A stretch of 64,000 nucleotides of DNA from the NCBI GenBank assembly GCA_037074615.1, contig CM073532.1, forward strand, positions 17,624,001 through 17,688,000, given 5' to 3'. Source of the stretch: Leucaena leucocephala (taxonomy: Eukaryota > Streptophyta > Magnoliopsida > Fabales > Fabaceae). The stretch's first letter is position 1, and every line of letters begins with the position of its first letter. Positions 1 through 9,827 of this stretch are shown one piece after another. Below the pieces are notes generated by a model. It made no database searches and was not told where the DNA came from. It saw only the letters and a program-made list of their open reading frames with translations. The position numbers and the translations under genes are program-made.

Positions 1-46
1 GAATCAGAATAGCAGAGACCACGGTAGCACCCCTGCGGACTCGACA
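1..46 (+). repeat. LTR fragment of the first Athila-like element
   Basis: These 46 bases match 5521-5566, inside the LTR that starts at 4869, with only a few substitutions. The window therefore begins within the 5' LTR of the element whose 3' LTR lies at 4869. The match stops at about base 46 and gag-like coding sequence starts within a few bases. No LTR end or primer binding site is visible between them, which points to an internal deletion. Confidence 0.7.
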
Positions 47-56
47 GCTACCTCTA

Positions 57-945
57 GTGAATACTTGTCTGTTATTAATTCTGAATGATGAAAAAGAAAT
101 CATGAATGATTTTAATGATACTAATGGATATAATGGGTTTAATGGGAACAACATATATAGTGAGAACAACTTGTGGCATAATGGTGAGGATAATAGAAGC
201 ATAAGGGAGATTTATAATTCCAATATTAATTATGATCCTTATGACTTTTATACTGATGATATGAATTTTAAAATTAAAGGAGCATTAAATTCTTCATTAC
301 CTAGATTCTATAGCTTTGTAGGTGATGATCCCTATTCTAACACCTATAATCTAGGTTGGAGAGATCACCATGACTTTAGATGGGTTGGGGATCGAGGCAA
401 CCCTCAGGAAAATTTCTCAAATCAAATGGTGTCTAATCAAGGGGCATCATCTTCTTTTTCTGGAGGTAATGAACTTGCTATGATCGTGAAAGGCATTACC
501 GAACTTAATTCAAAATTTGACCATCAGAATTCACAAACTAAGGCTAAGTTACATGCTATGGAGAATAAGATGGACTCATGTCTACAAAATGTGTTCTCTA
601 AATTGGAGCAAATAGAGACTAAGCATGAGAACTTGAACGCTTTTTTTTACTCAAATCTCCAAGAACTTGAGTGAACAAAAAGCAAAGAGTAGTAGTTCTA
701 TATCCTCTAACACAGTGATAAATCCTGAATCTTTAAATGCAATCACACTGAGAAGTGGTAAGAAAAGTGGAGCTAAGAAAGTGCAATTCGAAGAGAATGA
801 AGAGAATGAAGAATCGGTTGATGAGGAAATAGAAGTTGAATCTCCCTCAACCAACACTACTCAAGAAACTTCCCAAGCTGAGAAAGAAGCCTCTATTCAA
901 TCTGAAAGCCTGCAAGAAAAGATGTTGGAACAGTCTCAGAAATAA
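57..945 (+). pseudogene. Broken gag of an Athila-like Ty3/gypsy element
   Basis: Gag would form the virus-like particle of the element. The first part (57-674) carries the YSNTYN.GWRDH..FRW block common in Athila/Tat-type Gag proteins, near residue 95, followed by a coiled-coil-like charged region. A frameshift near 660-670 moves reading to a second frame (667-945) with an ITLRSGK motif, typical of the Athila Gag C-terminal linker, then an acidic Glu-rich tail. The N-terminal Gag core is missing. Relic coding sequence runs on to the insertion at 1050 and resumes at 3105. No protease or RT follows, so this is a pol-less derivative. Confidence 0.75.
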
Positions 946-1049
946 CCAGTGGTGTCAAATGATGAAGAGGCCACAACTATCATGAAGATACAAGTGGAGA
1001 AAGGATCACCTTCTGACTCCAAGGGTGATGATTAGACTGATGTGCAAGA

Positions 1050-3104
1050 TGAAACATCCTCCTTTAAACTCCTCAGAGCACACCTGCGGAAGCTATACTA
1101 GCTGTACTGATTCGGTAATTCTCTCATTAGAACTACCATTCTACGTAAGTACCCAGGAAAGACTGGATGAACCGGCTAGGTCCACTCACTACCAGCCTCC
1201 TTAGACAGTACCTACGTACACAGTACGCATCATATCCTTCCTCCACTACTGCTATCTCCGCCGAAATTTTAGCAGCATAACGGCGTCTCTCAAAATTCTC
1301 AAAATCTACCTTGACATAACCTCCCTGAAATGGTTATACAAGGGGGATGAGATTCGGGGGAATCTCAGTAGTAATAATCATAACAGTATATGTAATGTAG
1401 TGTGACAGTGCTTGCTTGTGATTGTGTACAGATAAGTATGCCGCGTGCTTCCATACTCAATAACATATGATCATAGCATTGCAGTGGAGCTTCAGACATA
1501 ACATATAAGACAATAATCCAACCAAACAATAGCACATCAAATCACAAAGCCATTACATAAAAGTTAGGATTAGTTACTACCTGGCTAGCTCAGCAGAACT
1601 CTACTATCTCTATTCTGCTTCCAGCTCCGCCAGAACTTCCTTACTTCCTTTCTCTCTTCCCTTCCTTCTCCTTCTCTCTCTTCTTTCTCTCCCTTACCCT
1701 ACCCATGCGTGGAGCAAATGAATGAAGGGGGGGTTTATATAGATTTCCTCAATGGCATAATCGTAATTTCTATGCCATCTGAACATGTGGTCTTGGTTTT
1801 TCCTGGAATTTCCTATTTTCCTTGTATTTCCTTTTACTGCATCATCGGGACACCTCAACATGCCTCCTCAGAGGACACCTCATCGTCACATTTTGCACAT
1901 GCTGAAAATCCTGGACACCTCAGCATGCTGACTCATCAGGCTGACTTACCGGTCCAGAGTCCTATCTCGTAATGCGTGTCCTCAGCTTTATCTGCTTCCT
2001 CTAGACCAGAGCCATGTGGTGCCTGGAAGAGACCTTGCACGCCTTCCAATGCTATCCAGATAAGTCCCAGACTTATCTGATCACCTCCTCGATTTTCGTG
2101 CCAACCGAGTAACTTTACTCTACTGAAAGGTCACTGAACCATGCTCTAATGCCATGTGTCATTTTGTGGGTCCCATGAGGACACCTTATCAGTCCACCTC
2201 ATGATTTCCAGATAACCTTTCGTATATCTGACCTTCTTCCCCAGTTCTATCTCTAACCGGGAAACTATCTCATTTGGACCTTCACAACTTTTGGCCCACT
2301 AGATCTCATACGGCTAGCACCACTTATAGTCACTAGTCGCGACCTAGCCATCATCTCATCGCGACATAACACCTTCTGTATTCATTAGTCGCGACCACAG
2401 CATTCGCTAGTCGCGACCACAACATTCTTTAGTCGCGACCACAACATATTCTAGTCGCGACCAGGCTCATTCTACTCATTAGTCGCGACACCACATACAT
2501 ATCCGTCACGACCAATCCTCTCTGCCAATATTAGTCGCGACCAATCTACTTCCTCGTCGCGACCAAAAGTCACCAATACATCTTTCTCATACTGTCTGCT
2601 TTCTTTCTTATGGACAACTCTACTGCTCTCATAAGCAGTGTCCATTCCTTTCATATCTCACCCCACAGAATCTTAGCATAATTCTGGGGTCTACCTTATC
2701 TCACTTTGTTCTTATCCTTCATCTTAAGTTCTAGAAATTCTCTTTCAATAACTCATCCCCTCTTCGGGAGTCATTGTTAATTGAAAGGCTCGACAACCCT
2801 CTGTATCAGGTTATCTTACACAGGAGCCAGCCTATATCAAGCTACCTGCAGAATTCCTAGGCTTAAGACTTAGGACATTCCTCACATTCCTTATTTTGAA
2901 CCTAGGTGAACTGTCCCGATTCTGTAGGTTAAAGACTTAACTCATCTTTACATCCTGAAGGACTTAGCTTATCCCTCGGATCCTACAAAATACAGGTAAA
3001 TAATCCGCCCATATCAGATTACTACCCTAGGACTACGGGTTTAGCAGCCTGCCCATATCAGACTACCTCCCAGTTCAACTAGACCCAAAAATTGGGATGT
3101 TACA
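1050..3104 (-). mobile_element. Solo LTR, Tekay-like gypsy, minus strand
   Basis: A 2055-bp LTR with no internal region, reading on the minus strand from TGTAACATCCC to GGATGTTTCA. It is flanked by a perfect 5-bp TSD, CAAGA (1045-1049 and 3105-3109). Its first part is clearly related to the LTR starting at 15820 (same TGATATGGGC hairpin segments), while its second half resembles the LTR at 35695. A TATA-like element lies near 1735 and the GAGATTC stem-loop at 1349-1366. A solo LTR arises by recombination between the two LTRs of a full element (established mechanism). Confidence 0.9.
2335..2563 (-). repeat. TCGCGA palindrome array in an LTR
   Basis: About ten copies of AGTCGCGACC (sense strand GGTCGCGACT) lie here. 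Clear units start at 2335, 2387, 2409, 2431, 2453, 2481, 2533 and 2554; degenerate ones are near 2358 and 2504. Four consecutive units are exactly 22 bp apart. The spacers are A/C-rich on the plus strand. In LTR coordinates the array lies about 540-770 bp from the 5' end, upstream of the TATA region, where an enhancer would sit. No binding protein is known to me. Confidence 0.9.
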
Positions 3105-4868
3105 CAAGAAACTGAAAGGTCTCCTTCCATTGATCCATAACCACCACCATCAAGGAAGAATAATGTAGGAGAAGGAGCTGCAATGAAGAAATGCATGTTT
3201 CTCATCAGGGATGAGAACTTCTCTTATAAGAGTTTGAAAAGATTTCGTTCTCAAGGTTGAACCTTCCCTTCCTTGCCTCTTTACCTTTTGATTTACTGAG
3301 CTTTATTGTTTGAGATAAGTGTGGGGGATGGACTATCACAGTAGTAAAAGGTAAAATAATATTAGATTTATTTGCTTTATGTCTTTTAACAATTTCTTAG
3401 AATATGTTACATTTTAAATATTTCTTAGTTTTAGGTTAGTTTTTCTTTGAATAAATATCCCCTTTAGCTCATAACTTTTGAACTATCTCCCTTTGTGCAT
3501 AGTTTAAGTGGGGGGAGGGATTGCTTTTACTGGATTGCTCTGTCACTGTTTGAATCATCATAATATGAAAAATTCAAAAATTTTGAACCTTTTGAGCCTA
3601 AATTGTTTCAATTTTTCACTACTATATGAGCGAATTGCTGCTGTGATTCCCACTTTCTACTTGACTTTTACAATCCTTGGGCTTTATTTTTAAATCATTT
3701 TTGCTTTATGCATGTGAATATTGACATGTCTTGGTAAGAATGCATTTTAATTTGAGTAATTTTTACTCTTAGTTGATTAGCAAAGTTGAGTGTCTTTGGT
3801 GCAGTGTTATTAACCTTGTTTCATATCTTGATCTTAGGGAGAAAAAATCTTAGAGAAAGCCTTGATGGAAGGATTTTAAGCCTTACTTTTCTTTCTTATC
3901 TTGTGTGATTTCCACTTAGTTTTGGTTAACCTCTAGAACTTGTTTAGATTCTTTTTCAAAACTGCATTAATACCTAGAATTATGAGCATGATCGGGCATT
4001 CATTTCTAAACCCTTTTACCCAAACACAAGCCATATCGATTGACTTTTGTTCACCCCTTTGATCCCATCACTTTCATTTCATTCCATTGATTTTGAACAA
4101 GTGTTTTGCACAAGTTACATTATGTTCTTTATGATTAATTGTGTACTATTGATGTTGCTATCTTTATCTCTTTGGACTAGGATTGCCAAAAAAGAAAAAG
4201 AAAAAAAAGGGAGAAAAAGAAAAAGAAAAGACAAGAAAGAGAAAAAAAAATGCAGAAAAAGCCAAAAAAGAAGTTTGAAAAAAAAGAGAAAAAAAGAAAA
4301 AAAAAATTGGCAACAATGAATAAAGTTTGAAATAAGGCATTCCTTGGTGGTTGAAGATTAAAGATTGCTTCTATTAGTACATTGATGTTCATTTGGTAGT
4401 TACATTTTAGCTTACTTTGAGTGTTCTTAATACTCATGCATTAAACTTGTTTTACATTTCATTCCATCCATTCATTAGCCTTTCACCAACATTACAACCT
4501 AATAAAGTCCCCTTGATCATGAATCTATAGTATGTTAGTAGTGGAGATAGTAGAATCTTTACAAGCCTATGGTAGGTACTAATCTAGGTGGATTGAGTGA
4601 AAATTTCCTATATTTGAGAGTTAAGTGAGACACTTATACCTATGAGAGCTCTATTATGTTCCCCTTCCTCTATCTTGCTATTTCTCTTGTGTTAATTTCT
4701 TTGCACCGAAGCATTCCATGACTGTTGATTGATTAGGGACAGAGGTTACTTGAGTTAATTGCATATTCTTGCCTTGTCAGTTTTATATTTATTTGCATTG
4801 AGTTTAACTATTGGATTCGTTTGAATTATATTTTGCCCAGGAATGCAAAAGACTAAGTGTAGGGGAGT
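3105..4868 (+). other. 3' internal non-coding part of the Athila-like element
   Basis: Starts with the second copy of the CAAGA duplication, so sequence to the left of 1050 continues here. I see no conserved domain. Three purine-rich tracts ending in runs of G occur at 3317-3331, 3506-3520 and 4855-4868; the last directly precedes the LTR and is the likely polypurine tract for plus-strand priming. The other two look like extra copies. A long A/G tract lies at 4187-4306. An element with gag and no pol is non-autonomous. Confidence 0.6.
4187..4306 (+). repeat. A/G-rich low-complexity tract
   Basis: About 120 bases made almost only of A with scattered G on the plus strand. The Lys-rich and Phe-rich open frames across it on the two strands are by-products of composition. 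Confidence 0.85.
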
Positions 4869-6580
4869 TGACAAACCCATATTTTTATATATTTATTCAT
4901 ATCATTTTAGTGGGCTTTTGTCATTATTTTGGGCCTTAATTATATTATTTATGCATCAATTGAATTATTGAACCTTATAATGAATTAGTGTTTAATAAGG
5001 GTATAATTGTCATATTTTTATTATTTCTCCTAAGCAATTATTTTTTTTGGAATAAAAGGTATTACATTATTATGATTTTGTATTTCAGGAATTTAGGAGA
5101 AGTCAAAATTCACAAATGACAACAAAGGGCCATTAATTCAGAAATTGCACTAGAGGACCTGTGGGCCAAACCTTACGATTTGGCCCATTAGGTTTTGTCC
5201 TATTCAATGCCTTTAAAAAGCCATGCATGCACAGAAGAAAAGAGGCCGAGGACACCCTTCAGCACTTTCCAAACCAATTCGTGCCGCGAGACCTCTCAGC
5301 CTTCCATCTCCCAGCCATAGTCTGCAGTCTTGAACCAGCAACAGCAGCACCAGGCGGCGACTTCAACCACTCACCACAGTTCCTCTTTTCTGCCGACAAC
5401 AACATCATAGCCGCTACCCATCCATCCGTCCACTGTCATCACCCTTTCATCATCATCACCACATCATTCCATCTCCATATTCATCCATCTTCTCCACGCC
5501 TTCATTCCCTCCACAGTGCAGAATCAAAATAGCAGAGACCACAGTAGCAACCCTGCGGTCTCGACAACTTCTATTCCCATTTACGTCGCCGTCAACATTC
5601 ATCGCACTCTGCCTCCACCATCACGCCATCTCACACAGTACAGGACGCAAACAGTGAGTTACACCCAAAAAGCACATAAACAGTGACGGTGCAAATACAG
5701 CAAGGATGGTGGCTGTGTATTTGATTGTAGTCCGTGGCTAGGGTGTCCTAATTCTCCTATTCAATGACATGGGCATGAGCTTGAGATCTAAAAAGGAGAG
5801 TTTAAGTTACTCTAATTCTTCACCAATAATTATTTTGTGATTCCTAGGTCTTAGGATAATTTTATAATTATTGGGAAGTTTTCTAATGATTTATTTATAT
5901 TAATTGAGGATTATCGTGACTGAATTTTTTCTTAGCATTTGATATTATTCTTTAATTAACTTTAATTTCATTGACTTTGATCTGGGTCAGACATAGTATT
6001 AGGATTATTGTGAATATTTTGTGATTTTCAAGGTGTCTTGAATTATTGGATCCTTGTATCTTTTGCTGGCTTTAATCCTATTTCTATGAATTATTAAGTT
6101 ATAATTGATCATTGGATTTTAATATCTTTAGTCCTATTTTATTATTCTGGTAGCAGTTAATAAATTAGGACTTGGAAAATATTTTGTGACAATTCGAGGT
6201 GGCTCGGTTGTTATATTAAAAGCTTAATTATAATTTTTAATTCATTGATTAGAACTCCCATATCCGTTGAAACTATGATTGCCTGCATTATTAAATTGGA
6301 GGATTGCTTTTATAATTATTAATCACTTGCATTTTCATTCCATTCACTATTATCATTCATTATTCCTTTCTTTAAATTAAAAATACCAAAACTATTTTAT
6401 TTAAATTTATTTTTAAATCATTGTATTTAGTTGATTAGTCAACCAAAACAAATCCCATTCTTTTAGCTTAAGTTGTATTGCATTTAGTTACTTAGGAATC
6501 TAATTTTATTTTTGGCTCCTCAAAGAGAATGACCTGAGGTTGCACTATACGAAATCCTTGGTTTAAATTTTTGAAGTAAC
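4869..6580 (+). mobile_element. LTR of the first Athila-like element
   Basis: Begins TGACAAACCC just after the purine tract at 4855-4868, as expected for a 3' LTR. Bases 5521-5566 match the first bases of the window, so the two ends belong to one element. A TATA-like TTTAAAAAG lies near 5212. The right end is not sharp: sequence with Gag homology to a different element begins near 6583, and I could not place a CA end or a TSD. The simplest reading is that this element inserted into the gag of the second Athila-like element, the left half of which lies outside the window. Confidence 0.65.
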
Positions 6581-6582
6581 CC

Positions 6583-7940
6583 CAAGGTGACATCGGACTT
6601 AAAGGTTGTTTCAGACTGCCACATTGAGGAAGGAGATTTTTGCTGCGAAACAGTTTGCTCAAGAGTCTATGAATTTTGGGAAAGGTTTCAAGAGTTTCTA
6701 GCTAGATGTCCATACCACCAGATTCCAAGTGAACATTTGGTGCAATATTTTCATACAGGACTATGCACTGTAGACAAAAATAATTTGGATGCAGCTGTTG
6801 GGGGTTCTATTGATAACTTAATTCCTGATAAAGTATGAAATTTGATTGAGAAGATAGCAAATAATGACCAACAGTATGGAGGCTATGATGCTAGGCAAGT
6901 TCATGAGGTTTCTATAAGGTCTTCTCAAGACTATAATAATCTATCTTCTCAAGTTGCTGCTATGAATGCTCAGAGAAACAAGTTAGTTGCTCAGTTGAGC
7001 AATACACATGTTCAGAGCCCATACTCTCAAGCTCTAGTTGCTCTTAGTTGTCAGTTTGTTCTTCTCCAATGCATATAAGTGACAATTGTCCTACACATTA
7101 TGAAGAAGTGCCAGCCATCTATCAAGGCAAACAAAATCAATATTCACAAAGGAATCTATACTCCAACACATATAATGAAGGATGGAGAGATCATCCTAAC
7201 TTCAGATGGAGGGATGGAGGTGGAGATAGGAATTTTGGGCAGGACATATTCAACAATGACAAGAAAGTGGCTGAATCTTCTAGAGCTGTGGAAGTACTAA
7301 TTACTATAAAGGATAATGGTATATCTGAGATAATCAAGAGCATTAATATGATGAACTCAAATATAATTTTCATAAACACAAACTTCAGCTCTAATTTCAA
7401 AGACTTGAGATCTATAATGGAGAGCAACCTAGAAATGACAAATTCTAAGTTTGCTGCCTTGGAGAGTAAAATAGAATAGTAGAAAACATAGGCTGCAAAC
7501 ATGAATGGCTATGTATCATAGTTAGCCAATTCAGTAAGTAATGTTCATGCCAGAATTGGTGAAAATTTACTGTCAAACATAGTTGTTAACCCCAAATCTG
7601 TGAATGCTATGAGTTTGAGAAATGGAAAAATAGAGGGGAAAGCAGATATTGATGATGATAAGAGGGATAATGGAGAAAATGAGCAGCAGAACATATCTGG
7701 AACTAAAGAGTTGATTGAAGAAAAGCCTTCATTAATTCTAGAATCAGAAATTAGCAAAAAGAAGGGGATGTTGCAGTAGAAAAATGAGCAAAATATATTG
7801 AAGGATGTTGCACAACCATCTATTAAGAATAAAGCAGTTGCTAGTTCCAGCATTGCAAGCCAAAAATCCAAAAAGAACTAGTATCAAAAGGAGCACAAAG
7901 ATGCAGAACAGAGAGATAAGTATGAAACACCTACCTTTTC
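6583..7940 (+). pseudogene. Broken gag of the second Athila-like element
   Basis: The first readable part (6587-6838) has Y.FWERFQEF..RCPYHQIP..HL.QYFHTGL, the classic Athila/Tat Gag block, then DAAVGGS. After a stop the frame goes on through 6842-7078. A shifted frame (7048-7479) carries the YSNTYN.GWRDHPNFRW block and a coiled-coil-like region. A degenerate NAMSLRNGK motif at about 7600 corresponds to the ITLRSGK motif of the first element. The two Gags are related but clearly different families. The N-terminus is missing at the junction with the LTR to the left. Confidence 0.75.
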
Positions 7941-7979
7941 CTAATGTATACATGTGTCCAAAGAAGGTATTAAAATAAA

Positions 7980-8791
7980 AATAGGAGCAAGATATTCTAA
8001 ATTTTTTGGGTAAATTGGAAGTTAATGTGCCACTTGTAGATCTGATTATAAGTATACCTAAGTATGGAAAATTCACGAAAGAACTCTGTACTAATAAAAT
8101 AATTTGCAAACCAAATGAAAGGGTTCAAGTAGGCTCTAATGTGTCAACTTTACTTAAGCCAAAGCTTCCTATTAAATGTGATGTTCCAGGCTTATTTACA
8201 GTCCCAATCACCATTGATAAGTTTCAGTGTGCTAATGCTTTGTTAGATATTGGTGCAACCATTAATATAATTCCAACTTCCATTTATACATCATTAGGCA
8301 TAGGCATAGGCATAGGCTCACTTAAGGAAACTTTCATGATAGTTCAACTTGCTGATCGAACTACTAGGAAACCTGAGGGATTATTAGAGGACATATTAGT
8401 GAAGGTTAAAGACTTGATTATACCTGTAGATTTTTATGTCTTGGATATATCACATGAGTCAACCTCAGAGGGTCCTATTATTTTAGGGAGGCCATTCCTT
8501 TGAAACCCTAACACTGTTAAAAGCATGAAAAATTGGAGCATTAGATTAGAAGTAGGTGATAATATAATTACTTTTAATGTCTATGAAGCAATGAGACATC
8601 CATTTGAAGATTACTCACTGTTAGGCTTAAGTGCAATTGATTCATACATTGAAGAAGCTAAAGAGGAATATGAATTGTTGTTGCAAAATTATGATAAGGC
8701 TGAATGTGATTTGCTTGAATATGAATTTCTTCTTCTTCTGAATTTTCTTTGGATAGTAGTGGTAATGTGTCAAGTGTTAACTACATTTTAG
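7980..8791 (+). pseudogene. Protease region, Athila-like element
   Basis: The readable frame 8006-8503 contains a PKYGKFTKELCTNK stretch typical of the Gag-protease junction in Athila elements. It is followed by an aspartic protease with active-site-like ALLDIGATIN at about 8240-8265, where Athila proteases usually have DLGA, and a C-terminal ILGRPFL flap/core motif just before the stop at 8501. The next frame (8525-8791) has NWSIRLEVGDN.ITFNVYEAMRHP, which in Athila elements links protease to RT. Stops and a frameshift make it inactive. About 200 bases after it are coding relic without a clear motif. Confidence 0.75.
8297..8317 (+). repeat. GGCATA microsatellite inside the protease relic
   Basis: Three and a half tandem copies of GGCATA, read in frame as Gly-Ile repeats. 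The six-base unit keeps the frame, so it may have expanded before or after the gene died. Confidence 0.85.
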
Positions 8792-8989
8792 TTGATAGCT
8801 TACTTTCCACCCTATAATCTTTTTCTTTTTCTATTACTGACCTTTTGAATGATGGCTTTGGAGAGAATCAAAATAATAATATTACTAACCTTTTTCTATA
8901 AGCTGCAACTGCTGAGAATTTTATTGCAGGGATAGAACTGGATAATGCAAAACCTGTGGGGACAGAATGGTGAAACCTGTTGCAGCTTT

Positions 8990-9827
8990 AAAAACTAAGA
9001 GTTGGTTCTATCAATTGTCCAGCCACCTGAGGTGGAAATCAAACCACTTCCTAGTAACCTTAAATATGTGGTTTAGATGAAAATGATACATTACCCTTAT
9101 AATTGCTAATTCACTTTCTGTTTATGATGAAGAGAGGTTAATTTCTATTTTAAAAATACATAAGACAGCAATAGGTTGGGCTTTAGCTAATATACCTGGT
9201 ATAGATGCATCTGTATGCACACATAAAATTCTACTAAATGATGGAGCCAAGCCTATTAATTAGCAACAAAGAAGGCTAAATCCCTTATATCTAATGTGGT
9301 CAAGAAAGAGGTAACTAAGCTGTTGAATGCTGGCATTATTTACCCAATTTTAGACAGTGAATAGGTAAGTGCAGTTCATGTGGTGCTAAAGAAAAATGGT
9401 ATAACTGTGGTAAGGAATGAAAAGAATGAGCTAATCCCTACTAGAGTGTAAATTTCATGGAGAGTGTGTATTGATTATAGGAAATTGAATGATGCAACTA
9501 GGAATGACCATTTTCCATTACCATTTATAGATCAAATGTTGGAAAGACTTGCTAGAAAAGCTAATTACTATTTGCTTGATAGATTTTTAGGGTATTTTTA
9601 GGTTCCAATTGCACTGAAAAACCAAGAGAACACCATATTCACATGTCCATTTGGTACCTATGCTTATAGGAGGATGCCATTTGGCTTGTGCAATGCTCTT
9701 AGAACATTTCAAAGAGTTATGATGTGTATATTCAGTGAATTCTTGGAAAGCAACATGGAGGTATTCATGGATGATTTTATAGTGCATGGTAAGGATTTTG
9801 ATAAATGTTTAGAAAGTTTAGAGAAAG
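8990..9827 (+). pseudogene. Reverse transcriptase N-terminal part, Athila-like
   Basis: RT copies element RNA into cDNA. In order I see PPEVEIKPLPSNLKYV near 9025, the W.VCIDYRKLNDATRNDHFPLPFIDQM block around 9460-9540, RRMPFGLCNA at about 9670-9700 and the catalytic FMDDF (YxDD box variant) at about 9765. RMPFGLCNA and MDDF are characteristic of the Athila lineage. Several in-frame stops are present. The gene is cut in mid-helix by an LTR at 9828, and the next residues are found at 13188 after the duplicated GAAAG. Confidence 0.85.

Noticed and set aside
2335..2563. CRISPR-like look of short repeats with spacers
   Set aside because: The repeat is only about 10 bp, the spacers resemble one another, and it lies in an LTR of a plant retrotransposon.
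4047..4437. Lys-rich and Phe-rich frames on the two strands
   Set aside because: Both are translations of the A/G tract at 4187-4306.
5161..5532. A 123-codon open frame in the Athila-like LTR
   Set aside because: It lies across the TATA/leader part of an LTR, is rich in His/Pro/Ser as expected from C-rich DNA, and has no recognisable domain.
8792..8989. Possible separate small gene between protease and RT relics
   Set aside because: No frame or motif; fits the decayed linker of the Athila-like polyprotein.
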